Source of the DNA: G963665925 sp963676345 | GTDB lineage: Bacteria > Bacillota > Clostridia > Peptostreptococcales > Acidaminobacteraceae | Reading direction: 5' to 3' | Length of the DNA stretch: 64,000 bases | Assembly (NCBI GenBank): GCA_963676345.2 | Contig: CAXXTS010000003.1 | Location: 124,001 to 188,000, forward strand | In this document: one piece after another, positions 15,946 to 24,100 of the stretch | How the letters are laid out: each line of letters begins with the position of its first letter | How positions within the stretch are numbered: position 1 is the stretch's first letter | Notes under the pieces: generated by a model | What the model saw: only the letters and a program-made list of their open reading frames with translations | What the model was told of the DNA's origin: nothing | Database searches by the model: none | Made by a program: the position numbers and the translations under genes

Positions 15946-18432
15946 GTGAAAACAAAAAAATGGTGTGGAAAGTTCAGCTGGTTCATTATTATGACCTTGA
16001 TTGCTGGGCTTTTAGGGGCTTCACCGGCAGTTTATGCTGACGAAGGGGTTAAGTATAGTCACAGAGATGACTTTAACAGTTTTGATGACAGCTTTTGGAC
16101 GGTCATTGACCGCCAGGGACAGGCCATGGACAAAGTCACTGTAAGTGGAGGGATATTACGCCTTTCAGCAACTGAGACGGATAATTATCCAACTCTGATT
16201 TCAAAGGGGATTCCAATTGCTATGGGGGATACCTTGACAATCACAAGACGCACCTATGCCCATGCGGAGCATGATAAGTTTGCACCAGTTGCATATGTTT
16301 CCGAAGAAACAGATGCCAGCTGGAATACGGCAAGAGATAGAGATACAAATATATTATGGCTCTTCCAGCATTTGTACTTCACCTACGATGTGGGCAGATA
16401 TCCTGAAAATTTGACAAAGGGCAATTTTGGATATGCCCGTGTTGATGGGTATACCAAACCTGCTGCCTTAGCTAGTGAAAACTATGGCATCACCACAAGC
16501 ACCCTTGAAGAATGGGTAGAAGAAACCTTTGTCTACAACACCGTAACGGGTGATGTTCAAATTACGAGTGGTGGCGAAACCATGACCTTTAAAAGCCGTC
16601 CGCTTGAGCATGACTACGTACGGTTTCATATGAGTCCTGGTGGCTGGTATACAGGTCAGTATGACGAAATGGACTGGGTCGAGTTTAAAGTAACCGGTCC
16701 AGGTGCAGACACCATGATAGAAGACAACACGGGTGTAGATGTGGGTCTGCCTGACATGAGCGGACAGGTTTACTACGTGCGCGATGATTTTGACGGAAGC
16801 GCCCTCAACTCAGATTTCTGGTATGTTTATGATAAGGGCGGAGAAGCCTATAATAGAGTTACTGTATCAGGCGGAGAATTGACCCTGCCGTGTGATCAGG
16901 TGGATAACCCACCAATACTCATGTCAAAGGGCATTCCGATTCAACCTGGAGACACTTTACGTATAAAACGCAGAACCTATGGCCATGCTGCAAGTGACAC
17001 CTATAGACCGTGGAGTGTGGTTCAGGAAGTGGTTACCGATGACTTTACAACAAACAGTGCGGATTCGCTGAACCTCTTTTCATTCCAGCATCTAAACTTT
17101 ACCTATGATCCAGGCAGGTACCCCGGCGCAACCACTCAGGGCAATTTGGGGCTATATATTGAGCCGGGTGCATCATTGAGTAATTTGCCTCAGTCCCAAT
17201 ATGGGGTAACACCTCTTACGCTGGATAAGTGGGTGGAAGAAGAATTTGTCTATAATTCTCAAACGGGTGAAGTGACCATTACTTCAGATGGCAACACCAT
17301 GACCTTTATGAGCAAATCGCTGGATGAGTTTTTTGTAAGGTATCTGATGAATCCTTACGGATGGGGCACAGGACATTATGACAAACTTGACTGGATTGAG
17401 TTCATTGTCGAGCGTCCGGGCTCATCGACCGGTGTACAAGTGTCAAATGACCAAGGCGTACTTGAAGGCAGGGTGCTGAGTTACGGGGAAAACACCCCAA
17501 TGCAGGGCGTTTCAGTCAAACTCATGCAAAATGGTCAAGTGGTTGAGTCGGCACTCACTGGCCCTGATGGCACATACAGCCTTGCAGCGGCAGCGGGTCT
17601 TTATGATTTGAGCATTACAAAGACTGGATTTATAGGGGCAGACTACAAGGGGGTTGAAAGCACATCTGGGCTGACGACTTATATTGAAACCATTATTCAA
17701 GTGCCACAGGGATCAGACCATGGTGCCTTTTCAGGAATGGTGGTTAATGCCGTGACAGGTCAAGTTGAACAGGGTGTAACAATAGAAGTCAGACAAGGGC
17801 TCAACAATCCAACTGGAACTGTGGTTACAAGCTTGACCACCGATGAGGATGGATATTATGCCTACAAGGGTGCACCGGGCTATTTTACATTGATCGCTAA
17901 AAAAGAAGGGTTCACGCCAAAAGTTTTCTCTGCTTCAATGATGAGCAAGTCAGAGAATGTACTTTCTGATGTAGCGGTTTCCCCAATACTTGAAGACGGT
18001 CAAATACGGGTTGTTTTGAGATGGAGTACAACGCCGCCGGACATTGATGCACATATGATGGGATCCTATGCAAATGGCGGGAGTTCTCATGTATACTTCA
18101 GATCAGACACCTATGAAGGACAAGAAGGGGTTGTAAAGCTTGATGTAGATGATCAGAACGGTGAAGGTCCAGAAACCATTACACTTTCCAATTTTACATC
18201 CGGTGTATACACCTATGCTGTCCATGATTTCTTCAATAGAAGTATGACACAAACCAGTGCGCTTGCAGGGTCGCAGGCGACGGTTGAAGTATACCTGGGC
18301 AATGGAACCGTTAAGGTCTTCAATGTGCCAAACCAAGCGGGTACCCTCTGGACAGTCTTCACATATGACGGTTCGGTGCTAAAACCTGTAAACACCATGA
18401 CCTACCTTGAAAGTCCTGATAGCCTAAGATAA
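15946..18432 (+). CDS. Large secreted multidomain surface protein
   Basis: 828 aa, GTG start with AGGAGG 9 nt upstream. A signal peptide (1-32, ending VYADEG) is followed by two homologous beta-sandwich modules of about 200 residues (about 40-255 and 275-490). Each starts YYVRDDF/HRDDFN...SFW and contains VTVSGG, SKGIPI and FQHL-F-TYD-GRYP blocks, with a concanavalin-like look. Two carboxypeptidase-regulatory/CnaB-like beta modules follow (about 505-585 and 590-670; GPDGTYSLAA, DEDGYYAYKG). The C-terminal domain begins RVVLRWSTTPPDIDAHM and matches the YfaP-type family in appearance. There is no sortase motif or SLH repeat. It is probably an adhesin or carbohydrate-binding surface protein, with no enzyme motif seen. 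It ends in its own terminator. Confidence 0.8.
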   Translation: MKTKKWCGKFSWFIIMTLIAGLLGASPAVYADEGVKYSHRDDFNSFDDSFWTVIDRQGQAMDKVTVSGGILRLSATETDNYPTLISKGIPIAMGDTLTITRRTYAHAEHDKFAPVAYVSEETDASWNTARDRDTNILWLFQHLYFTYDVGRYPENLTKGNFGYARVDGYTKPAALASENYGITTSTLEEWVEETFVYNTVTGDVQITSGGETMTFKSRPLEHDYVRFHMSPGGWYTGQYDEMDWVEFKVTGPGADTMIEDNTGVDVGLPDMSGQVYYVRDDFDGSALNSDFWYVYDKGGEAYNRVTVSGGELTLPCDQVDNPPILMSKGIPIQPGDTLRIKRRTYGHAASDTYRPWSVVQEVVTDDFTTNSADSLNLFSFQHLNFTYDPGRYPGATTQGNLGLYIEPGASLSNLPQSQYGVTPLTLDKWVEEEFVYNSQTGEVTITSDGNTMTFMSKSLDEFFVRYLMNPYGWGTGHYDKLDWIEFIVERPGSSTGVQVSNDQGVLEGRVLSYGENTPMQGVSVKLMQNGQVVESALTGPDGTYSLAAAAGLYDLSITKTGFIGADYKGVESTSGLTTYIETIIQVPQGSDHGAFSGMVVNAVTGQVEQGVTIEVRQGLNNPTGTVVTSLTTDEDGYYAYKGAPGYFTLIAKKEGFTPKVFSASMMSKSENVLSDVAVSPILEDGQIRVVLRWSTTPPDIDAHMMGSYANGGSSHVYFRSDTYEGQEGVVKLDVDDQNGEGPETITLSNFTSGVYTYAVHDFFNRSMTQTSALAGSQATVEVYLGNGTVKVFNVPNQAGTLWTVFTYDGSVLKPVNTMTYLESPDSLR

Positions 18433-18504
18433 TTTGAAACCACCTGAACGGGTATCGCAAGTGGACTTGAGCAGTATATGCAATGGCGATAAACTGAAAT
18501 GAAG

Positions 18505-18540
18505 AAATGCCTCCTGTACTCCTAAGGGGGCATTTTTTTG
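18505..18540 (+). terminator. Intrinsic terminator
   Basis: AAATGCCTCCT pairs with AGGGGGCATTT (one G-U) around a short loop, followed by seven T residues. It closes the surface protein gene just upstream of a sigma-54 promoter. Confidence 0.88.
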
Positions 18541-18551
18541 TCTAAATCAAA

Positions 18552-18568
18552 TGGCATGGAAATTGCAC
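18552..18568 (+). promoter_or_regulatory. Sigma-54 (-24/-12) promoter of the symporter-NtrBC operon
   Basis: TGGCATGGAAATTGCAC has GG (18553-18554) and GC (18565-18566) separated by 10 nt, the sigma-54 geometry, with TGGCA and TTGC elements both intact. Transcription would start near 18578, 46 nt before the ATG. The operon encodes its own sigma-54 activator, so it may be autoregulated. Confidence 0.82.
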
Positions 18569-18623
18569 TTACTTATAAATAGATTCATTATATAATGATA
18601 TTAATCTGTGTTGGGAGGGTGCT

Positions 18624-20084
18624 ATGCCGAAGTCATACTTTTTCTTAATGATCTTCTTTTTTTATTCAATGATTCTGCTGTATTTTGGAAAGTCAGGCTA
18701 CAAAGAAATTGAAACCATTGATGATTTTTTTTCAGGTGGGCGCAAAATGGGGCTCTTTGCCTGTATATCAACCTTTGTAGCAACGTGGTTTAGTGCTGCG
18801 TCTATGCAAGGGCTTTCTGGGGCCCTCTTTATGTACGGGTATGCTTCAGTTCTGTATTCTGTTGTGCCTTGGTTTATTGGTGCTTACCTGCTTATGCGCA
18901 TTACGCCGCGTCTGCGGGCCAGTGGGGCCATGACCATTCCTGAGTATTTTTACATACGCTACCAGTCTAGATTTCTACAGCTGACTGGTGGACTGATTGT
19001 CACCGTGAACTTTATACTCTACATTGTCATTCAAATTAGGGGCTTCGGCCTGGTGGTCAGTGAGTTTCTAGATATTTCATACACCATGTCCATCCTGCTC
19101 ATATATGTTTTTGTTCTCTATACGACCTTTGGGGGGCTGTTCTCTATTTCAAAAAGTGATGGATTTAACAGCATCATCATTGTTACAGGCGTCTTGGTTG
19201 CCGCTGGATATATAATCAGTCGAGCAGGCGGCATAAGCCATATCCATAGAATGGCAGCACAAATTGAAGGCTATGGCATTGAGGGCAATCCCTATTTTAC
19301 GGAGAAAGGCACACTGCTCAGTCCGACTGCTGGCGGCAGCATGCCAGTACTGAGTTTAATATCCGCATTCTTTGGTTGGGGACTGGGACTTGCATCAAAC
19401 CCTCAATACACTGTACGGATTATTGCAGCAAAGGATGATGCAACTGCAAAATCCATGATCAAGAAATCTATGGGTATACTGGCAGTTATCTATGCTTGTC
19501 TGGTCTTCATTGGACTGGGAAGCCGTGTAATTGCGGGGCCGCTCAGCACCATCGAATCCATTGATCAGATATTCCCCTATATTTTCCACGCCAAGTTTCC
19601 CATACATGTCGGGGGGATTGTACTCATAGCACTCATGGCGGCTGCAATTTCAACTGCAAATTCACAACTTCTGGTCGTTTCGAGCAGTTTTGTATACGAT
19701 ATATTCTCCATTCTTTCAAAGCGGGACTATCGCGATGAAACCCTTATTTTTATCAGTCGACTTGTCATTTTTGTTGCGGGGAGTGTATCGGTCTTGCTTG
19801 CCATATCCCCACCGGCGAGTCTGCTTATTTATGGCAGCTATGTATGGGGTGTGTTTTCAGTGGCCTTTCTCATTCCGCTTTACGGGGGCATGTTTATTGA
19901 GTCTGCTACTTCAAAAAGTGCAGTGCTGAGTATGGGAGCCGGGCTGCTGGTCATGGGTCTGTTTATTCTGCTTGCCCCTGAAACCCAAGCAGTTTTCAGT
20001 ATTAATCCAGCCATGTATGGTGTTTTGGTGGCCTTGTTTGTATTCATAGGCTTTAACTTGAAGTCTGAAAAGAGGCGCATATGA
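18624..20084 (+). CDS. Sodium:solute symporter (SSS family)
   Basis: 486 aa with GGGAGG before the ATG and about 12-13 hydrophobic segments. SSS family features include ETIDDFFSGGRKMG near residue 35, the core motif region with FVATWFSAASMQG, AMTIPEYFYIRYQSR, and the sodium-site helix AALMAAAISTANSQLLVVSSS. It imports a small organic solute with sodium. It is co-transcribed with a two-component NtrB/NtrC pair (4-nt overlap with the kinase). The substrate is probably what that pair responds to; pyroglutamate is a candidate because the next operon degrades it. That substrate is inference only. Confidence 0.9.
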   Translation: MPKSYFFLMIFFFYSMILLYFGKSGYKEIETIDDFFSGGRKMGLFACISTFVATWFSAASMQGLSGALFMYGYASVLYSVVPWFIGAYLLMRITPRLRASGAMTIPEYFYIRYQSRFLQLTGGLIVTVNFILYIVIQIRGFGLVVSEFLDISYTMSILLIYVFVLYTTFGGLFSISKSDGFNSIIIVTGVLVAAGYIISRAGGISHIHRMAAQIEGYGIEGNPYFTEKGTLLSPTAGGSMPVLSLISAFFGWGLGLASNPQYTVRIIAAKDDATAKSMIKKSMGILAVIYACLVFIGLGSRVIAGPLSTIESIDQIFPYIFHAKFPIHVGGIVLIALMAAAISTANSQLLVVSSSFVYDIFSILSKRDYRDETLIFISRLVIFVAGSVSVLLAISPPASLLIYGSYVWGVFSVAFLIPLYGGMFIESATSKSAVLSMGAGLLVMGLFILLAPETQAVFSINPAMYGVLVALFVFIGFNLKSEKRRI

Positions 20085-21826
20085 AATGGACAATTGAAAA
20101 TAAAATACTGATTCCATTTGTCATATTGGTGCTGGTATCACAGCTTGTTCTTTTAGGGACATCCTTTAAAAATGATTACCGACTTATCATTAACAATCAG
20201 TACACCAGTATGGATAAGTCCATGCTTCAAATGCAGCGCATTATGCGTATGTACACACGCGATGCACGAAAGGGCATGGTTACGGAGTTCAATCTAATTG
20301 AAATGGCCTCAGACATTATGGATGAAGATATTGCGATCATTGATAATGATGCGGTGATTATCAACCACAGCGGACTCACTGCCCAAGAAATATTAGGCCA
20401 TGCGGTTCAGTCAGAAGCGCTATTTGCACATATCGATACAGGAAACTATCTCATGAGCTGCTACGAGTATGAGCCCCTAGGATGGACCTTTGTCATCACG
20501 GCGCAGAAGGAAAAGCTGCTGGCTTCATTTTATGAATCTTATAAGTACAACTTGCTTACAGGCATCATTTTCTTGACCTTGTCACTGCAAATTACGGTCT
20601 TTATTGCATCTAATATTACCAACCCCGTTAAACGCTTGGTGCGCTTTTGTACACTGCCTGCCAGACGGGACGATGAAAAACGGATTTGTCTGAATCGCCA
20701 AGATGAAATTGGTCAGCTTGGGCAAGCCTTTAATCACATGCTTGATGAGCTGGATGCTTCTGTGATTGAGTTGACAGAAATGAAGAATTATAATGACAAT
20801 ATACTCAATAGCATTGAAAAGGGGATTATCACATTTGATGACAAGATGCAGATTATTTCTGAAAATCCCTATGCACATTCAATCGACGAGAAATATCAAG
20901 CCTATTTTTGTGAGGGTGAAAGCTTAAAGGATGCATTGCGTGCGCGGTCAAAGCGGTATTTAACAGGGCAGCAGGACAGTGATGAAATACTTGAATTTAA
21001 AGGGGCAGATTTAACAGATACAAAGTATCTGGACCTGACTATTTCCATCATGCAAAACGACCAGCTGGAAAAGAAGGGCTATATCTGCAGTTTTTCAGAT
21101 GTGACGCAACGGACGAAAATGGAACAGCATTTTCAGCGGCTGGAACGCTTGGCAACAGCTGGAAGACTTGCCTCTGGCATAGCCCATGAAGTTCGAAATC
21201 CGCTGACGGGCATGCGTACATCCGTACAGGTGCTCAAGAAGAGGCTTCAAAATGAAATTGAAAGTAAAAACATAGCTATTCTTGACCGAGTGGTCAGTGA
21301 AATAGATAGAATCAATAAGCTGGTATCAGAACTCCTTGGTTATACCCGCTCTGCAAACTGGGAGCCCGAGTGGACAGATGTAGTCACACTGCTGCACAAC
21401 ACACTGGATTTACTATCAGTAGAAGCTGAAAAAAAGGGTGTAGAGATTGTCCTCGCTATAGAAGCAGATGCACCTCAAATTTATATTGATCCAAATCAAA
21501 TGCGTCAGATTTTACTCAACTTAATGAAAAATGCACTGGATGCGGTAGAAACCAATACGGGGCGCATAAGCATCCGTTTAAGGAGAAGCGAAGATGGCAG
21601 CAGGGGGATTTTGACTATTGAGGATAACGGCAAGGGCATTGAAGCAGATCTCGTTGAGCGTGTCTTTGATCCCTTTTATACAACAAAGCAGGACGGGACA
21701 GGGTTGGGTCTTTCCATTGTACACGAGCTGGTACAGCAAAATGATGGAGAACTCACACTCAGCAGCACACCGGGCATAGGCACACGTGTATTAATGCAGT
21801 TTAAAGTTGGGAGCAATTTATGTTAA
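20081..21826 (+). CDS. NtrB-type sensor histidine kinase
   Basis: 581 aa, overlapping the symporter stop (ATGA). Two membrane segments (about 8-27 and 155-175) bracket an extracytoplasmic sensor region of about 130 residues. HAMP (about 180-235), a PAS-like domain (about 240-350) and the kinase core follow. The H-box reads SGIAHEVRNPLTGMRTS, the NtrB/AtoS style. Downstream are N-box LLNLMKNALDAV, G1 EDNGKGIE, F-box FDPFYTTK and G2 GTGLGLSI. It phosphorylates the NtrC-like protein encoded next. The gene overlaps that gene by 7 nt. The ligand is unknown. Confidence 0.93.
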   Translation: MKWTIENKILIPFVILVLVSQLVLLGTSFKNDYRLIINNQYTSMDKSMLQMQRIMRMYTRDARKGMVTEFNLIEMASDIMDEDIAIIDNDAVIINHSGLTAQEILGHAVQSEALFAHIDTGNYLMSCYEYEPLGWTFVITAQKEKLLASFYESYKYNLLTGIIFLTLSLQITVFIASNITNPVKRLVRFCTLPARRDDEKRICLNRQDEIGQLGQAFNHMLDELDASVIELTEMKNYNDNILNSIEKGIITFDDKMQIISENPYAHSIDEKYQAYFCEGESLKDALRARSKRYLTGQQDSDEILEFKGADLTDTKYLDLTISIMQNDQLEKKGYICSFSDVTQRTKMEQHFQRLERLATAGRLASGIAHEVRNPLTGMRTSVQVLKKRLQNEIESKNIAILDRVVSEIDRINKLVSELLGYTRSANWEPEWTDVVTLLHNTLDLLSVEAEKKGVEIVLAIEADAPQIYIDPNQMRQILLNLMKNALDAVETNTGRISIRLRRSEDGSRGILTIEDNGKGIEADLVERVFDPFYTTKQDGTGLGLSIVHELVQQNDGELTLSSTPGIGTRVLMQFKVGSNLC

Positions 21827-23190
21827 AACGTGTCATGGTTATCGATGATGAAGCGTCTATTCGGTCGGCTCTTCAAGATGGACTTTCTGATTTAGGCTAT
21901 CAGGTGCGTACTGTGGCGGCACTTTCAGTTGCATCAAAGGCCATTAGCGAGTTCAGACCCCAGGTTATCTTGCTTGACTTGAGGCTGAAAGACGGTGATG
22001 GACTCACTTTTATTGAAACCATCAAGTCAATTGATGAAGAAATACAGACCATCATTATCACCGCATATGGGGATATAGAATCGGCAGTGCAGGCTATGAA
22101 GGCAGGCGCCTTTGAATATATTACAAAACCCTTTGACCTGGATGAAATTGAGTTGCAGGTGGAAAGGGCCTTCAATCACTATGTTATGTACAGAAATGTC
22201 CACTTGTTTCAAGAGGCCAAAGCCAAAGAACAGGCGACCATTATTACAGAAGACCCTAAAATGATTAAGATTCTTGAAAGCGTCAGGCGGGTAGCTCAGC
22301 TCGATGATGTCACCGTACTGATTACCGGTGAAACGGGTACAGGCAAAGAACTCATCGCAGACTATTTGTACAGTGCGTGTAAAACAAAAGACGTTCCCAT
22401 GGTGAAAGTCAACTGTGCCACCATTCCTAAAGAACTTTTTGAAAGTGAACTTTACGGGCATGAAAAAAGTGCATTTACCGGAGCAGACAAGCTTAAGAAG
22501 GGCCTACTTGAAATGGCAGACGGCGGCATTGTTTTTTTAGATGAAGTTGGAGAAATCCCTCTTGAACAGCAGGCCAAACTCCTTCGTTTTCTGGAGGACA
22601 AAAAAATCAAGCGCGTTGGTGGCACTGAGGCAATAGATGTGCGCGTGCGTGTCATTGCAGCAACCAATCGGGATCTGCTGAGCATGGTCAAACAGGGGCA
22701 CTACCGGGCCGATTTTTACTATAGGTTGAATGTGGTTCCTGTTAAACTGCCGGCCCTGCGTGAACGTAAAGAAGATATTCTTCTTCTGGCAAACCATTTT
22801 ATGAATGAGTATAACCTTAAGTTCGGAAGTAGGCTCAAGGGGTTTACTGAAGAGGCAAAGGCTTATATACAGCAGTATGATTGGCCGGGTAATATTCGTG
22901 AACTCAGAAACTTGATTGAGCGCCTGTGTATTATTCATGGCGGCCCTTATGTAGACGTAGGGGATTTGCCGACCCTGCAAGGAGAAGATGTGAATGCAGT
23001 AGATACATTTGACTACCTAAGGCAGCTTGATCGGGGGCAAGCACTTGATTTGCCAGCCATGATTGATGAAATTGAACGCGAATGCATTGAACGTGCAATG
23101 GAAATATGCGGTGGCAATCAGTCAAAGGCTGCTGATTTGTTAAACATGAGCCGTTTTGCAATCAAGCGGCGAATAGACAGTAATTCATGA
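21820..23190 (+). CDS. NtrC-family sigma-54-dependent response regulator
   Basis: 456 aa. The receiver domain (1-120) has acidic pocket DDE, phospho-acceptor Asp in LLDLRLKDGDG, and KPFD. The AAA+ domain has Walker A GETGTGKE, the sigma-54 contact loop ESELYGHEKSAFTGA, Walker B GGIVFLDEVGE and R-finger region. The Fis-type helix-turn-helix is at the C-terminus (GGNQSKAADLLNMSRFAIKRRI). The loop reads SAFTGA where GAFTGA is usual; the essential Thr is kept. Likely targets are the two -24/-12 promoters at 18552 and 23283. A terminator follows immediately. Confidence 0.95.
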   Translation: MLKRVMVIDDEASIRSALQDGLSDLGYQVRTVAALSVASKAISEFRPQVILLDLRLKDGDGLTFIETIKSIDEEIQTIIITAYGDIESAVQAMKAGAFEYITKPFDLDEIELQVERAFNHYVMYRNVHLFQEAKAKEQATIITEDPKMIKILESVRRVAQLDDVTVLITGETGTGKELIADYLYSACKTKDVPMVKVNCATIPKELFESELYGHEKSAFTGADKLKKGLLEMADGGIVFLDEVGEIPLEQQAKLLRFLEDKKIKRVGGTEAIDVRVRVIAATNRDLLSMVKQGHYRADFYYRLNVVPVKLPALRERKEDILLLANHFMNEYNLKFGSRLKGFTEEAKAYIQQYDWPGNIRELRNLIERLCIIHGGPYVDVGDLPTLQGEDVNAVDTFDYLRQLDRGQALDLPAMIDEIERECIERAMEICGGNQSKAADLLNMSRFAIKRRIDSNS

Positions 23191-23195
23191 AAATG

Positions 23196-23240
23196 ATGAG
23201 CGAAAACACTCAAAAGTGTGCGTTTTCGCTCATTTTATTT
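23196..23240 (+). terminator. Intrinsic terminator of the symporter-NtrBC operon
   Basis: ATGAGCGAAAAC and GTTTTCGCTCAT form a perfect 12-bp stem, with an inner ACACT/AGTGT pairing, followed by TTTTATTT. Confidence 0.85.
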
Positions 23241-23245
23241 AGGTA

Positions 23246-23278
23246 AAATATCTGAAAACCTTGATTTTTCAGATATTT
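23246..23278. repeat. Perfect 13-bp inverted repeat next to the sigma-54 promoter
   Basis: AAATATCTGAAAA / TTTTCAGATATTT arms with a 7-nt spacer end about 5 nt before the -24 element. It may be a binding site for a dimeric regulator or a second terminator-like hairpin. Enhancer sites for NtrC proteins usually lie farther upstream, so a repressor or anti-activator site is as likely. Confidence 0.55.
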
Positions 23279-23282
23279 ATTT

Positions 23283-23299
23283 TTGGCATGTTACTTGCG
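23283..23299 (+). promoter_or_regulatory. Sigma-54 (-24/-12) promoter of the 5-oxoprolinase operon
   Basis: TTGGCATGTTACTTGCG has GG (23285-23286) and GC (23297-23298) 10 nt apart. Start of transcription is predicted near 23310, 18 nt before the pxpA ATG. The TGGCATG half is the same as in the promoter at 18552, supporting co-regulation by the NtrC protein encoded between them. Confidence 0.85.
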
Positions 23300-23327
23300 T
23301 TTATAAGATACCCGAGGAGGGGCAATT

Positions 23328-24086
23328 ATGAGAATAGATTTGAACAGCGACCTAGGTGAGAGTTTTGGAAACTACACAATTGGAATGGACGCAGAAGTGA
23401 TCAGCCGTGTAAGTTCGGTCAATATTGCGTGTGGCTGGCATGCGGGTGACGCAAACGTCATGGCAAGTACGGTCAAGATGGCTGTTGAAAAAGGTGTGGG
23501 CATTGGGTGCCATCCAGGTTTCCCAGACCTTATGGGTTTTGGCCGACGTATCATGCAAGTATCGGAAACGGAACTGAAAAATTACGTGAAGTATCAAATC
23601 GGTGCATTGAAGGCATTTGTCGATTCGGAGGGTGGTGTCCTTCAGCATGTGAAACCACATGGTGCCATGTACAATATGGCGGCCAAGGACGAAAAAATGG
23701 CCCATGCCATTGCAAGAGCTGTATATGAAGTAGACAAAAATTTGATTCTCATGGGACTCTCAGGCAGTAAGATGCTAACCTGTGCAGAAGAAATAGGCCT
23801 TAGAACAGCCAGTGAGGTTTTTGCAGACAGGGCCTACCAGAAGGACGGGACACTTGTGCCGCGTTCTCAGCCTGGTGCGGTATTACATGATACACAGGCG
23901 GCGATCAGTCAGGTTTTAGAAATGATCAAATCAGGAACAGCAAAAGCCGTTAGCGGAGAGACAATCAACATTAAAGCGGAGTCAATATGTGTACACGGCG
24001 ACAACGTAAAAGCGCTGGAGTTTGTGGATGCCATTCGAAAGAGACTCCAGAGTGAAGGCATTGATATTAAACCACTCATTGAATAA
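23328..24086 (+). CDS. pxpA: 5-oxoprolinase subunit A (LamB/YcsF family)
   Basis: 252 aa with GAGGAGGGG upstream. The LamB/YcsF signature is clear: N-terminal DLNSDLGESFG, NIACGWHAGD, GIGCHPGFPDLMGFGRR, HVKPHGAMYN, VFADRAYQKDGTLVPRSQPGAV and ICVHGDN near the end. The length is typical. PxpA acts with PxpB and PxpC in ATP-dependent opening of 5-oxoproline (pyroglutamate) to glutamate. All three are encoded here, separated only by an NRAMP-like transporter gene. First gene after the sigma-54 promoter, which is unusual for this operon and ties it to the upstream NtrBC pair. Confidence 0.95.
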   Translation: MRIDLNSDLGESFGNYTIGMDAEVISRVSSVNIACGWHAGDANVMASTVKMAVEKGVGIGCHPGFPDLMGFGRRIMQVSETELKNYVKYQIGALKAFVDSEGGVLQHVKPHGAMYNMAAKDEKMAHAIARAVYEVDKNLILMGLSGSKMLTCAEEIGLRTASEVFADRAYQKDGTLVPRSQPGAVLHDTQAAISQVLEMIKSGTAKAVSGETINIKAESICVHGDNVKALEFVDAIRKRLQSEGIDIKPLIE

Positions 24087-24100
24087 AGGGGGAAAATAAG

